NCBI RefSeq assembly: GCF_030386795.1
Contig: NZ_JANUQM010000005.1
Coordinates: 310,001-374,000 of the forward strand
DNA: 64,000 bases
Source: Streptomyces sp. S.PNR 29
GTDB taxonomy: Bacteria; Actinomycetota; Actinomycetes; Streptomycetales; Streptomycetaceae
Direction: 5' to 3'
Below the pieces are notes generated by a model, which made no database searches, was not told where the DNA came from, and saw only the letters and a list, made by a program, of their open reading frames with translations. How positions within the stretch are numbered: the first letter of the stretch is position 1; every line of letters starts with the position of its first letter. This document shows positions 51,173 through 59,725 of this stretch, in pieces. The position numbers were made by a program, and so were the translations under genes.

Positions 51173-51215
51173 GCCGTCTCCTTCTTCGTTTCGTCCGGGC
51201 CCGCCCGGAGGGCGA

Positions 51216-51659
51216 TCATTCGCTTCCCGCCATGAGCTCGGCGATGACACGGTCCACGTCCACATGAAGCCCCTCCGTGCCCGGTGGTACGAGCAGATCG
51301 GTCTGCCGCAGGAACGCGGTGACCGCGGAGGCCGCGATGTCGAGCAGGGTGGCTCCCACGGGGGACCTGACGACCACCCGTACCGACTGCCGGTGGCAGC
51401 AGCGGCGGGGTATCACCAGGACGTCTCCGACGCCCATCGGTCTGTGCAGGCCCTCCGACAGCAGGCTGCGGGCGAACACCCAGTCGACCGTGCCGGTCGA
51501 CGTCGCTCCGAGGGAGAGGCACACGGCGTAGGGATCGGTCCTGTCGTAGCGCAGCTCCGCGGGCAGCGGTACAGGCGGCTGGTCCGCGAGGGCGACGTGC
51601 ACCACGACTTCGTGGGTGACCGGTAGCTCGTCGGCGGCATCGGAAAACGGTTTGCTCAT
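51216..51659 (-). CDS. SsgA-like (SALP) sporulation/cell-division regulator
   Basis: A 147-residue SsgA/SsgB-family protein. It shows VPLPAELRYDRTDPYAVCLSL near residue 28, WVFARSLLSEGLHRPMGVGDV near 60, VVVRSPVGATLLDIAASAV near 95, and a C-terminal FLRQTDLLVPPGTEGLHVDVD. SsgA-like proteins are specific to sporulating actinomycetes and help control septum placement, peptidoglycan work and spore maturation; SsgB recruits FtsZ. This copy is not in a division cluster but lies between a LAL and an AraC regulator gene, 43 and 60 bases from them. It may be a species-specific paralogue. Confidence 0.93.
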   Translation of the reverse strand: MSKPFSDAADELPVTHEVVVHVALADQPPVPLPAELRYDRTDPYAVCLSLGATSTGTVDWVFARSLLSEGLHRPMGVGDVLVIPRRCCHRQSVRVVVRSPVGATLLDIAASAVTAFLRQTDLLVPPGTEGLHVDVDRVIAELMAGSE

Positions 51660-51719
51660 TTCGTACCCCGATCATGGGCTTCCGCAGAGGTGATCCCTCT
51701 GCGGACAACCTAAATCGGC

Positions 51720-52766
51720 TCATACGAACACCTTCTCCGGGAACGTACGGGGTGTTGCCTGAGAAGGAAGAGCAGATTCCGGCCGGTGGACGTCCCGCCA
51801 TTCGCTGGGGGACACCCCATAAGCGGCCCGGAACACGCGGCTGAAATGGGCGGCGCTGGTAAAGCCCCACCGGCGTGCCACCGCGGCCACGGTGAGACCC
51901 GTGTTCTCCCGGCGGCCCAGATCCCTCAGGCACGCCTCCAGTCGGCGACTCTGGATCCACCGGCTGACCGTTGTGCCCTCGCGCTCGAACAGTTTGTGCA
52001 GGTAGCGCACGGAAATGTGGTGGGCGTGGGCGATGCTCTTCGGGGACAGATCCGGGTCTTCGAGATGCCGCCCGATGAATGCCCGGATCCGCAGCAGCAG
52101 CGCCGCGTCGCCGCTCGGGGTTCCGGTGGAGATCCTGCCGAGCCGCTCGTCGGCCAGCACGGTCAGGATGTCCACCACATTGCGGGCGATCGACTCGCCG
52201 GTGTGCGCACGGTACGTTCCGGCCTCGTCCGCGAGCCGAGCCAGGCAGGTGGACAGCAGCTCGCCGAGCGCCGTGCCGGAGCGCAGGGGAGATGCCGTGA
52301 TGTGCCGCAGGTCCGACTCGCTCAGGCCCAGGACCTGCCGGGGTACCACGAGGGACTTGGTCTGGAAGCAGTCACCGAGGATCAGCCGGACCGGGCGCGC
52401 CAGGTCGTAGATGAAGACCTCCCCCTGCCGCAGGGCGACGTCGCGGTTGTCCTGCTCGAGCCGGGCGTCCCCCTTGCTCAGCAGCTTCACCACGACGTAC
52501 TGCTCCTCGGCGCCCTGGGCGATGAGCCGCGGCGTGCGCCGGGCCTCCAGCGGACCACCGTCCACCGTGGTGACCTGGAGCCGGCCGAGCGGTGCCGTGC
52601 GGATCGTTCCCGAGTTCACCTCTCGGGGGACCGACATGTCCACGGCGCCGAAGGTCCGGGACAGGGCCTCGCGCCAGTAGGCGCGTCGTTGGTGGGCGGG
52701 CACCGTGGCCGTGGTGAGCACGTTGCCCGCGAAGCTTTCCTCGTCGGTTGCCGGTGCGCCCGCCAT
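51720..52766 (-). CDS. AraC-family regulator (AraC-binding-like domain)
   Basis: About 348 residues from the ATG at 52766. In-frame starts at 52793 (GTG) and 52835 (ATG) are also possible, and none has an ideal ribosome binding site. The N-terminal AraC_binding_2 domain shows AHQRRAYWREALSRTFGAVD near residue 22, LGRLQVTTVDGGP, and VALRQGEVFIYDLARPVRL near 110. The C-terminal DNA-binding domain reads FIGRHLEDPDLSPKSIAHAH, then VRYLHKLFEREGTTVSRWI, then RWGFTSAAHFSRVFRAAYG. It resembles the regulator at 46276. The usual partner in such arrangements is a neighbouring enzyme gene; here the neighbours are SsgA-like and LAL genes. Confidence 0.92.
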   Translation of the reverse strand: MAGAPATDEESFAGNVLTTATVPAHQRRAYWREALSRTFGAVDMSVPREVNSGTIRTAPLGRLQVTTVDGGPLEARRTPRLIAQGAEEQYVVVKLLSKGDARLEQDNRDVALRQGEVFIYDLARPVRLILGDCFQTKSLVVPRQVLGLSESDLRHITASPLRSGTALGELLSTCLARLADEAGTYRAHTGESIARNVVDILTVLADERLGRISTGTPSGDAALLLRIRAFIGRHLEDPDLSPKSIAHAHHISVRYLHKLFEREGTTVSRWIQSRRLEACLRDLGRRENTGLTVAAVARRWGFTSAAHFSRVFRAAYGVSPSEWRDVHRPESALPSQATPRTFPEKVFV

Positions 52767-52879
52767 CTCCCCCTGCCCTGCGCTTTTCTGAACCACCGCT
52801 CCATCTTTCACGACGCGCCGGTGCCCGGACATCACACGGACCGTGCGATGCGGGACGGGCCCCGTATGATACGAAGCGG

Positions 52880-55720
52880 TTACTCTCCGCTGTCACGGGC
52901 GCCGGCCAGGTGGGCCAGCTCCACCCGCGAGGTGATGTCGAGCTTGGTGAAGGCGCGTCGCAGGTGCGAGCTCACCGTGTGCGGCGAGAGGGAGAGACGC
53001 TCGGCGACCTGCCGGTTGGTCAGTCCCTGAGCGACGAGCCGCACCACACCGACTTCCGAGACGGTCAGCTCCGGCCAGCCCTTCACGGTTCCCGTGGACG
53101 TGGTGCGGCGCCGGACGCCGGCGGCCCGCAGGCGGCTGCGGACGCGCGCGACGTCGCGCTCGGCGCCCGCCTCCGTGTAGAGGGCGAGGGCGGTGTCGAG
53201 GTAGGGCACGGCTTCGGACGCACGGGTGGCGGCCAACTTGCGCCCCGCGTCCTCCAGCGCCGACGCACGCGGCAGAAGGCGGGGACAGCCGTCGTACAGG
53301 CGTACGGCACGCAGGAGCTGAGCGAGGTCGTTGTCGAGCAGGCCGCGCGCGTGAGCGGCCGATGCCGCCAGGATGGTGAAGTCAGGGTTGAGCCTGGCAC
53401 GTCGCTCCGCCACGCAGACTGCCACTTCGGCCTTTTCATGGGCACCGGCCCGCAGCGCCATGCGGACGAAGACAGGGGCGTCGGCGGGATCGTCCGGGCT
53501 GGCGAGGGAGGGGCGCTTCTCGGGGATCGCAACGGCCGCTTCGTCGAGTAGTCGCACGGCGCGGTCGGGTCGGCCCTCGAAGTCTGCCACCAGCGCCGTC
53601 ATCCAGGAGCCGACATTGCGGACGAGCGGCGCCTCGTCCCGCAGCATCCGCTCTGCCTGGGCCGCGTACATGCGTGCGGCTTCCTGATCGTTGGTGTGGA
53701 CGGCGACTCGCACCAGCGTGTACAGGAGTGTGGCGTCGGCGAAATTGCCCATGCCCAGCTCGTCGACCATCGCCGACGCGGCTTCCGCCTCGGCCCGGGC
53801 ATCCGCCAGCCGCCCGGCGTCCAGAAGTGCGCGCGAGCGGTTCATGAGCCACAGGAGCATCGCGGCGGCCTGGCTCTGGCGCCGGGTGTCCCGGACGCCG
53901 GCCTCGGACTCCGCGAGCGCCTCACCGGACCGCCCTGCCGCGTTCAGCAGGAACGCCTTCCACAGTGCTTCCGGCACCCACAGGGAGTGGGCGATGCCGA
54001 GGTCGGTCGCCAGTGCGGCGGCCCGGTCCGCCTGCCGGAACGCCGCTCCCCAGTCCATCCGGTAGAAGAGCACGACCGAGTCGACGGCGATAGCGGTGGC
54101 CTCGGCACCCCGCTCCCCCGCCTGCGCAGCGGCGTCCAGCGCCTCGGTCACGGCGTGGGCGCATGCCGTCATGTCCCCCATGTTCGCCAGGTTGAGGCAC
54201 AGCAGCGCCAGCAGCTGGGCCCGTAGCGGTGCCGGCAGACCGGGCAGCGCAGCCCCGGCACGGGCCTGCCGGACCGCTTCCATGAAGTCGAACTGGCTGG
54301 ACAGGCGCGCCAGCCCCATGCGCACCTGTGCCTCGTCCTCGGGGCGGAGGATCCCGGGCAGGGTCGATGCACCGAGCGCCTTGGCACGCGCGGCCTGCCC
54401 GCTCTGCCACAACAGAAGGATCGTTTCGGCAACGATCGCGGGCCGTTCCGGCGCGTCCTCGGGGGTCAGCTCCAGGGCCCGACAGCTGAGTTCGGCCGCC
54501 GGCGTGGACGCGGTGGACGCGAGTTCCGCCGCAGCGGTACGCAACCGCTCGACGGCCAGACGGTCACCGGCCTCCGCGCTGTCGGCCAGGAGCGTGGCGG
54601 TCTCCACAGCGGGCGCACCCTGTGCCAGCAGCACGTCGGCGGCATGACGACGCAGGGCCCGGCGTACGGAGACCGGCAGTCCGGCTTCGACCGCCTCGCG
54701 GATCAGGTCGTGGCGGAAGTACAGACGTCCGTTCCGTTCGACCAGCAGGTCGGAGTCGAGGGCCTCCCGCACCGCGGTGAGCAGTGCGGCGGCCGGTCTC
54801 CCGAGCAGCTCGGCCAGCAGCTCCACGGTGACCGAGCGGCCCACGGCGGACGCGGTCTGCACGACGTCGCGGGCCGGTTCGGACAGCAGATCGATGCGGC
54901 GCCCGACGGTGGACAGCAGACGTGCTGGAATGGCTTGGCCCGACAGCCGGGCCACGTCGTCCGCGACGGTGACGAAGTCCTCGTCCCGCAGCCCGCCGAG
55001 CATCTCCACGAGCAGCAGCGGCAGACCCTCGGCGCGAAGAGCGACCTTCAGGACCTCGGAGTCGGGCACCGCGCCCAAAACGTCCTCGGCGATCTGCGCC
55101 ACAGCCTCGTCCGCGAGCGGTCCAAGGCGCAACTCGTGCCCGCCGGCCTGTCGCAGTCGGTCCAGTGCCCCCCGCACCAACGGGCTCGTGGTCCCGCGGC
55201 GAACGGCCACCAGCCAAAGGATCGCGTGCGACGACAGCCTGGCCGAGAGGGTGCGGACAGCGAGAAGGGTCAGGTCGTCGCACCACTGAAGGTCGTCGAG
55301 AACAATGAGCAGCGGCCTGTCGAGGGCCATCTGCTCCAGCCGGTCCTGCAGTTCCTGGAGCAGCCAGAACCGCTGGTCAGGGGCCGTGGAGAGCTCCCGC
55401 AGCTTCTCGGCGTCGAGCAGAGGTTCGACGCCGGACTGCAGCCCGTCCAGCAGCGGGCCGAGCGGCACGAAGTGTTCGTCGGGGTCCGCGCCGCCCAGGA
55501 ACGTGCGAAAGCCGCGCCGCACCGCGGCGGCGTGTCCCTCCGCCAGGAGCCGGCTCTTGCCACTGCCCGGCGCGCCCTCGACGCACACGACCCCGCCGAG
55601 GCCACGGGCGAGGGCGTCAAGTCGTGCGTCGAGGAATGCCAGTTCCTCGTCCCGGCCGCGCACCGGTGCCTGCGCGGCACCCGTTCCCCCGACAAGGAGC
55701 CGCTTCGTGAACCGGTCCAC
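52880..55720 (-). CDS. LuxR-family LAL regulator with AAA ATPase domain
   Basis: A 946-residue regulator starting at a GTG with TGAGGA upstream. The AAA domain has Walker A CVEGAPGSGKSRLLAEG near residue 46 and Walker B LLIVLDDLQWCDDLTL near 137. A helical repeat region fills the middle, with several Ala-rich TPR-like segments. The C-terminal LuxR helix-turn-helix reads ELTVSEVGVVRLVAQGLTNR, then ERLSLSPHTVSSHLRRAFTK. The architecture matches the LAL protein at 48359, but the two share only family-level similarity. The upstream gap to the FMN reductase gene is 179 bases. Target genes unknown. Confidence 0.95.
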   Translation of the reverse strand: MDRFTKRLLVGGTGAAQAPVRGRDEELAFLDARLDALARGLGGVVCVEGAPGSGKSRLLAEGHAAAVRRGFRTFLGGADPDEHFVPLGPLLDGLQSGVEPLLDAEKLRELSTAPDQRFWLLQELQDRLEQMALDRPLLIVLDDLQWCDDLTLLAVRTLSARLSSHAILWLVAVRRGTTSPLVRGALDRLRQAGGHELRLGPLADEAVAQIAEDVLGAVPDSEVLKVALRAEGLPLLLVEMLGGLRDEDFVTVADDVARLSGQAIPARLLSTVGRRIDLLSEPARDVVQTASAVGRSVTVELLAELLGRPAAALLTAVREALDSDLLVERNGRLYFRHDLIREAVEAGLPVSVRRALRRHAADVLLAQGAPAVETATLLADSAEAGDRLAVERLRTAAAELASTASTPAAELSCRALELTPEDAPERPAIVAETILLLWQSGQAARAKALGASTLPGILRPEDEAQVRMGLARLSSQFDFMEAVRQARAGAALPGLPAPLRAQLLALLCLNLANMGDMTACAHAVTEALDAAAQAGERGAEATAIAVDSVVLFYRMDWGAAFRQADRAAALATDLGIAHSLWVPEALWKAFLLNAAGRSGEALAESEAGVRDTRRQSQAAAMLLWLMNRSRALLDAGRLADARAEAEAASAMVDELGMGNFADATLLYTLVRVAVHTNDQEAARMYAAQAERMLRDEAPLVRNVGSWMTALVADFEGRPDRAVRLLDEAAVAIPEKRPSLASPDDPADAPVFVRMALRAGAHEKAEVAVCVAERRARLNPDFTILAASAAHARGLLDNDLAQLLRAVRLYDGCPRLLPRASALEDAGRKLAATRASEAVPYLDTALALYTEAGAERDVARVRSRLRAAGVRRRTTSTGTVKGWPELTVSEVGVVRLVAQGLTNRQVAERLSLSPHTVSSHLRRAFTKLDITSRVELAHLAGARDSGE

Positions 55721-55899
55721 GCACCATCCTCATAAGCCATGGCCGCACGGAATGCGACTACGGCAGGCGTGCGACGAGGTGAATCTGCACGAAGCATGCT
55801 ATATGCGCGCCGGAACGCAGGAGTGTCCTCCTTCATGGAGGTGCTCGCCCCCAGCGCCGGAGGCGGCCCTCGCAGTGGTGCGCTCCGCCAGGGTCGGCT

Positions 55900-56514
55900 T
55901 CAGTCGAACCGCAGGTCGGAGAGCTGCCGCTCGAGCGCGGTGATGTCGTCCTCGGGCGCCTCCCCGGCCGGTCGGGCGGCCATCATGGCGGCCAGCTCCC
56001 CGCCCGCCCGCCGTATGCGCGCGGGCAGCCCCGCGGTGTACTCGTCGCCGTCGGAGCCCCAGTCCTCGGACGCCGCGTACACCGCGGTGGGGACGACGGC
56101 GGCGCGCAGGTAGGCGAAGAGCGGGCGCAGGGCGTGTTCCAGGACCAGGGAGTGGCGGGCCGTGCCTCCGGTGGCCGCGACGAGGACCGGCTTGCCGGTG
56201 AGGGCGTCCGGGTCGATCAGGTCGAAGAAGGACTTGAACAGCCCGCTGTAGGAGGCGGTGAACACGGGGGTCACGGCGATCAGGCCGTGAGCGCCCGTCA
56301 CCGCGTCGATGGCGGCGGCCAGGGGCGGCGGAGGGAATCCGGTCACGAGGTTGTTGGCGACGGCGACGGCCAGCCCCCGCAGCTCGATGACCTCGGTCTC
56401 CACCTCCTGGCCACGGGCGGCGAGTTCGCCGCGGGCCGACTCGGCGAGACGGTCCGCGAGCAGGCGGGTGGAGGACGGGGTGCTCAGCCCCGCGGACAAG
56501 GCGACGAGCTTCAT
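55900..56514 (-). CDS. NADPH-dependent FMN reductase (CE1759/SsuE-like)
   Basis: A 204-residue flavodoxin-like reductase. It begins MKLVALSAGLSTPSSTRLLA, with the SxGxxxxSS phosphate-binding loop, and shows VTPVFTASYSGLFKSFFDLI near residue 82 and AATGGTARHSLVLEHALRP near 113, all typical of the CE1759 group. It reduces FMN with NAD(P)H and supplies FMNH2 to the partner monooxygenase. Its ATG overlaps the stop of the LLM oxidoreductase gene (ATGA), so the two are translationally coupled. This is the classic two-component pair. Confidence 0.93.
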   Translation of the reverse strand: MKLVALSAGLSTPSSTRLLADRLAESARGELAARGQEVETEVIELRGLAVAVANNLVTGFPPPPLAAAIDAVTGAHGLIAVTPVFTASYSGLFKSFFDLIDPDALTGKPVLVAATGGTARHSLVLEHALRPLFAYLRAAVVPTAVYAASEDWGSDGDEYTAGLPARIRRAGGELAAMMAARPAGEAPEDDITALERQLSDLRFD

Positions 56515-57596
56515 GCGGCGGGCACCTCGCGAACGGCTCGCAGCGACTCGTGCGTGGGAGCGTCCGGCACATCGGCCGGGCGGCCGATCGCGAACTCCTT
56601 CCGCAGCACGGGCACCACCTCTTCGCCGAGGATGTCGATCTGTTCCAGCACGGTCTTCAGGGGCAGGCCCGCATGGTCCATCAGGAACAGCTGTCGCTGG
56701 TAGTCGCCGACGGTCTCACGGAAGGACAGGGTCCGCTCGATGACCTGCTGGGGAGAGCCCACCGTCAGCGGGGTCTGCTCGGTGAACTCCTCCAGCGAGG
56801 GGCCGTGCCCGTAGACGGGCGCGTTGTCGAAGTAGGGGCGGAACTCCCGCACGGCGTCCTGGGAGTTCTTCCGCATGAAGACCTGCCCGCCGAGACCGAC
56901 GATCGCCTCCTCGGGCCGGCCGTGACCGTGGAAGGCGTATCGCCGCCGGTACAGCTGGACTATCTGCCTCGTGTGGTGGGCGGGCCAGAAGATGTTGTTG
57001 TGGAAGAAGCCGTCGCCGTAGAAGGCCGCCTGCTCGGCGATCTCCGGCGAGCGGATCGAGCCGTGCCAGACGAACGGCGGTACGCCGTCCAGCGGGCGCG
57101 GCGTGGAGGTGAAGCCCTGCAGCGGCGTACGGAACTGCCCCTCCCAGTTCACGACGTCCTCGCGCCACAGCCGGCGCAACAGGGCGTAGTTCTCCTTGGC
57201 CAGGTTGATGCCCTGCCGGATGTCCTGGCCGAACCAGGGGTAGACCGGTCCGGTGTTGCCACGGCCCATCATCAGGTCGACCCGGCCGTCGGCCAGGTGC
57301 TGGAGCATCGCGTAATCCTCGGCGATCTTCACCGGGTCGTTGGTGGTGATCAACGTCGTGGCGGTGGAAAGGATCAGCTTCTCGGTACGGGCGGCAATGT
57401 AGCCGAGCATCGTGGTCGGGGACGACGGCACGAACGGCGGGTTGTGATGCTCACCGGTCGCGAAGACGTCGAGGCCGGCCTCTTCCGCCTTCAGCGCGAT
57501 GGCGACCATCGCCTTGATGCGCTCACGCTCCGAGGGGGTACGGCCGTTGGTCGGGTCGGGGGTCACGTCCCCCACCGAGAAAATTCCGAACTGCAT
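56511..57596 (-). CDS. LLM-class flavin-dependent monooxygenase (CE1758 family)
   Basis: A 361-residue luciferase-like TIM-barrel oxidoreductase. It shows FGIFSVGDVTPDP at the start, FATGEHHNPPFVPSSPTTML near residue 45, KIAEDYAMLQHLADGRVDLM near 90 and MGRGNTGPVYPW near 110. The C-terminal part has TPLTVGSPQQVIERTL near 285. CE1758-type enzymes pair with CE1759 FMN reductases, as here. The substrate is unknown; related pairs oxidise alkanesulfonates, long-chain aldehydes or heterocycles. The ATG has no strong Shine-Dalgarno sequence (CGGAATGAAGAGGCCCC upstream includes AAGAGG). Confidence 0.93.
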   Translation of the reverse strand: MQFGIFSVGDVTPDPTNGRTPSERERIKAMVAIALKAEEAGLDVFATGEHHNPPFVPSSPTTMLGYIAARTEKLILSTATTLITTNDPVKIAEDYAMLQHLADGRVDLMMGRGNTGPVYPWFGQDIRQGINLAKENYALLRRLWREDVVNWEGQFRTPLQGFTSTPRPLDGVPPFVWHGSIRSPEIAEQAAFYGDGFFHNNIFWPAHHTRQIVQLYRRRYAFHGHGRPEEAIVGLGGQVFMRKNSQDAVREFRPYFDNAPVYGHGPSLEEFTEQTPLTVGSPQQVIERTLSFRETVGDYQRQLFLMDHAGLPLKTVLEQIDILGEEVVPVLRKEFAIGRPADVPDAPTHESLRAVREVPAA

Positions 57597-57844
57597 GGGG
57601 CCTCTTCATTCCGGCAACTGTGTGGATGCCGGAAATGTAGGCAGCGGTCGGACGGTCGTCATGCCTGTGCGTGCAGGGGTGCTTGCCCGTGAGTGCCCTG
57701 TCCCGGCCCGCGTTGTGGGTCGCTGCCTGTGCAACCGCAACCGTGCAGCCTGAGTCAAGCGCAGTGGCGCTCGGGGGCAATCGTCGTACCCGGTCGGCTG
57801 TCTGGTGGCGGGGCCACAGGGCGGCGTTCATGTCGCCCACACAC

Positions 57845-58056
57845 ACCGGTGGGCCCCGGCGGACGCCTGCTGTCCCAGGCGCAGCGAAGGCGCCTTGACA
57901 CGGCACGTGCCGTACTGAGGCGTCCACCGATGCCTGCTGCTCGACGAGCCGGTGGCCGGTCTGGACCACCCCACCGCCGAGGCGCTCCTGGCCGCACTGC
58001 CCGACACCGCACTCGTGATCGCCCTGTAGGAGCAGGACCTCACCGAACTCAAGCGG
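57845..58056 (+). pseudogene. ABC-transporter ATPase remnant (CydC/CydD-like)
   Basis: In one frame the sequence gives GPGGRLLSQAQRRRLDTARA and VLRRP, a degraded ABC signature with the following helix. After a one-base shift near 57928 it gives CLLLDEPVAGLDHPTAEALL (Walker B and D loop) and then ALPDTALVIAL, followed by a TAG at 58027 where a histidine (H-loop) is expected, then EQDLTEL. The combination and the short spacing resemble the ATPase end of the CydCD thiol exporter. The N-terminal Walker A and the membrane domain are absent. It fills part of the gap between two leftward genes. Confidence 0.75.
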
Positions 58057-58150
58057 ATGCCAACAGCGGTCGTTCACTCGGGCAGGCCGCCGAACGGCCG
58101 CTCCATCCTCAGCAGGTGGACTCACGGCGGGGACAACAACCTCGGACATG

Positions 58151-58189
58151 CGGGAGCCGGGCCGCCTTCGACAGACGGCCCGGCTCCCG
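58151..58189 (-). terminator. Hairpin terminator after perhydrolase-type gene
   Basis: Arms CGGGAGCCGGGCCG (58151-58164) and CGGCCCGGCTCCCG (58176-58189) are perfect over 14 bases with an 11-base loop. The hairpin lies six bases past the stop codon of the leftward gene at 58195. Confidence 0.85.
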
Positions 58190-58194
58190 TGTGA

Positions 58195-59031
58195 TTACTT
58201 CCGCAGGAAGGTGAGGAGTGCCGAGTTGACCTCCTCCGCGTGGGTCCAGAGCAGGCCGTGCGGGGCGCCCTCGATCTCCACGTAGTCAGCGGACGGGAGC
58301 GCCTTGTGGAACGGCCGCGCCGTTCCCTCGACGGGCAGGATGCGGTCGCCCGTGCCGTGCAGGATCAGGGCCGGCACGTCGATGGCCGGTATGTCGGCCC
58401 GGAAGTCCGTGTACCAGGTCGAGGGCGCGGCGGCGGCTGCGAAGAAGCCACCGCCCCCAGCGACGTTCCAGCTGTTGCGGACGGCCTCCTCACTGATCCG
58501 GGTGCCGAGGTTCTCGTCGAGGTTGTAGAAGTCCTGGTAGAAGCTGGTGTAATACGCGTAGCGGTCAGCCTTGACGGCCGCGACGACGCCGTCGAAGAAC
58601 TCCTTCGGTGCGACGCCGGCCGGGTTGTCGTCACTCTTGAGCAGGCAGGGCTCCAGCGAGGCCAGGAAAGCGACCTTGGCGACTCGGGCGGAGCCGTAAG
58701 TGGACACGTACCGGGCGACCTCCCCGGTGCCCATCGAGAACCCGACGAGAACGGCGTCCCGCAGGTCGAGGGTCTCCATCACGGTGTTCAGATCGGCCGC
58801 GAAGGTGTCGTAGTCGTAGCCGGCCGTCGGCTGACTGGACTGCCCGAAACCGCGGCGGTCGTAAGTGATGACGCGGTAACCGGCGTCGAGCAGCACGGCA
58901 CTCTGCCTCTCCCAGGAGTGGCCGTCGAGCGGGAAGCCGTGAATGAGGACGACCGGCTGCCCGGTTCCGTGGTCCTCGTAGTAGAGGTCGATGGTCGTGG
59001 AGTTCTCCTGGCCCACTGTGATGAACGGCAT
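58195..59031 (-). CDS. Non-heme chloroperoxidase/perhydrolase-type alpha/beta hydrolase
   Basis: A 278-residue alpha/beta hydrolase of the bacterial non-heme haloperoxidase group. The oxyanion block VVLIHGFPLDGHSWERQ is near residue 28, YDRRGFGQSSQPT near 58, the nucleophile elbow LVGFSMGTGEVARYV near 97, the acid Asp in HGTGDRILP near 225, and the His in GAPHGLLWTHAEEVN near 256. The triad is complete. These enzymes are esterases that also perform perhydrolysis, making peracids that halogenate in vitro. It is a single-gene unit ending in a strong terminator. Confidence 0.94.
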   Translation of the reverse strand: MPFITVGQENSTTIDLYYEDHGTGQPVVLIHGFPLDGHSWERQSAVLLDAGYRVITYDRRGFGQSSQPTAGYDYDTFAADLNTVMETLDLRDAVLVGFSMGTGEVARYVSTYGSARVAKVAFLASLEPCLLKSDDNPAGVAPKEFFDGVVAAVKADRYAYYTSFYQDFYNLDENLGTRISEEAVRNSWNVAGGGGFFAAAAAPSTWYTDFRADIPAIDVPALILHGTGDRILPVEGTARPFHKALPSADYVEIEGAPHGLLWTHAEEVNSALLTFLRK

Positions 59032-59270
59032 GCGTTGATCCCTTCGTTCGCGAATGAGTGTGCGTGGTTACGGACTCGGTCACGCTAGGACGGGCGCCGC
59101 ACGGGCAGTTGTCGCCGAGTGCACCAGTCCTTGCCCGCCCACGCAGGGATGCCGGGTCGGCATGCCAGGCCAGGCACATACCCGCCACGCTTGTCACTCA
59201 GCGTGCCTGCGGCAATCCTGCGGATGGGCCGGGCCTCCCGGGTCGCCACTGCCCTGGCAGTGGCAAGCTG

Positions 59271-59318
59271 TGGGGAGAATCTGGGGAGTCTCGACGGCTG
59301 TGGGGAGCGCGTGGGGAG
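59271..59318. repeat. Array of four TGGGGAG motifs
   Basis: TGGGGAG occurs at 59271, 59282, 59301 and 59312, giving spacings of 11, 19 and 11 bases. It lies in the 700-base stretch between the perhydrolase and esterase genes, about 280 bases before the aldehyde dehydrogenase stub. The 11-base phase equals that of the tandem array at 31113-31156. Apart from this array and the stub, I see nothing coding in 59032-59725. Confidence 0.7.
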
Positions 59319-59596
59319 AATCGGCTGCGTGACGCGAGACCATGCTGAAAGATGCCGAAAGACTCATCTTCGCAGGCCAGAGGCGGCCGGAGTCGCGTCG
59401 TCGCAGGTCAGAACCGCCAAGTAGACGACTTCAAGAAGACCTCCTCGTCTCCGGATTCCCGAAGCGTGGCCCGCCGGCCATGCCCGACCCGGGCCTCGCC
59501 CGGTTCACGACCAAGATCCGGACCATAGGCGGGCCAGAATCCACCAGCTGCCCTTTGAACCTCGCATCCGCGCTGGTGAGGGCCCTGCGAGGGGTG

Positions 59597-59659
59597 TACC
59601 ACCAGCAGACGAAGAACCTTCTTTGCTCCTACAGCCCGAAGAAGCTTGGTTTCTTCTAG
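59597..59659 (+). pseudogene. Aldehyde dehydrogenase (ExaC type), C-terminal stub
   Basis: The codons before a TAG read HQQTKNLLCSYSPKKLGFF, which differ at only a couple of positions from the end of the full aldehyde dehydrogenase at 26481-28004 (QQTKNLLVSYSPKKLGFF). Fifteen bases (CAGCAGACGAAGAAC) are identical. No other part of the enzyme is present; upstream sequence in this frame is unrelated. It is the trace of a deleted second copy or of a recombination event. Confidence 0.82.
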
Positions 59660-59725
59660 AGCGTGAAGTGGGTTCGACGGAGTGGAGCCAGGACCGTCCT
59701 GGCTCCACTCCGCGGTGCGGGCGGG

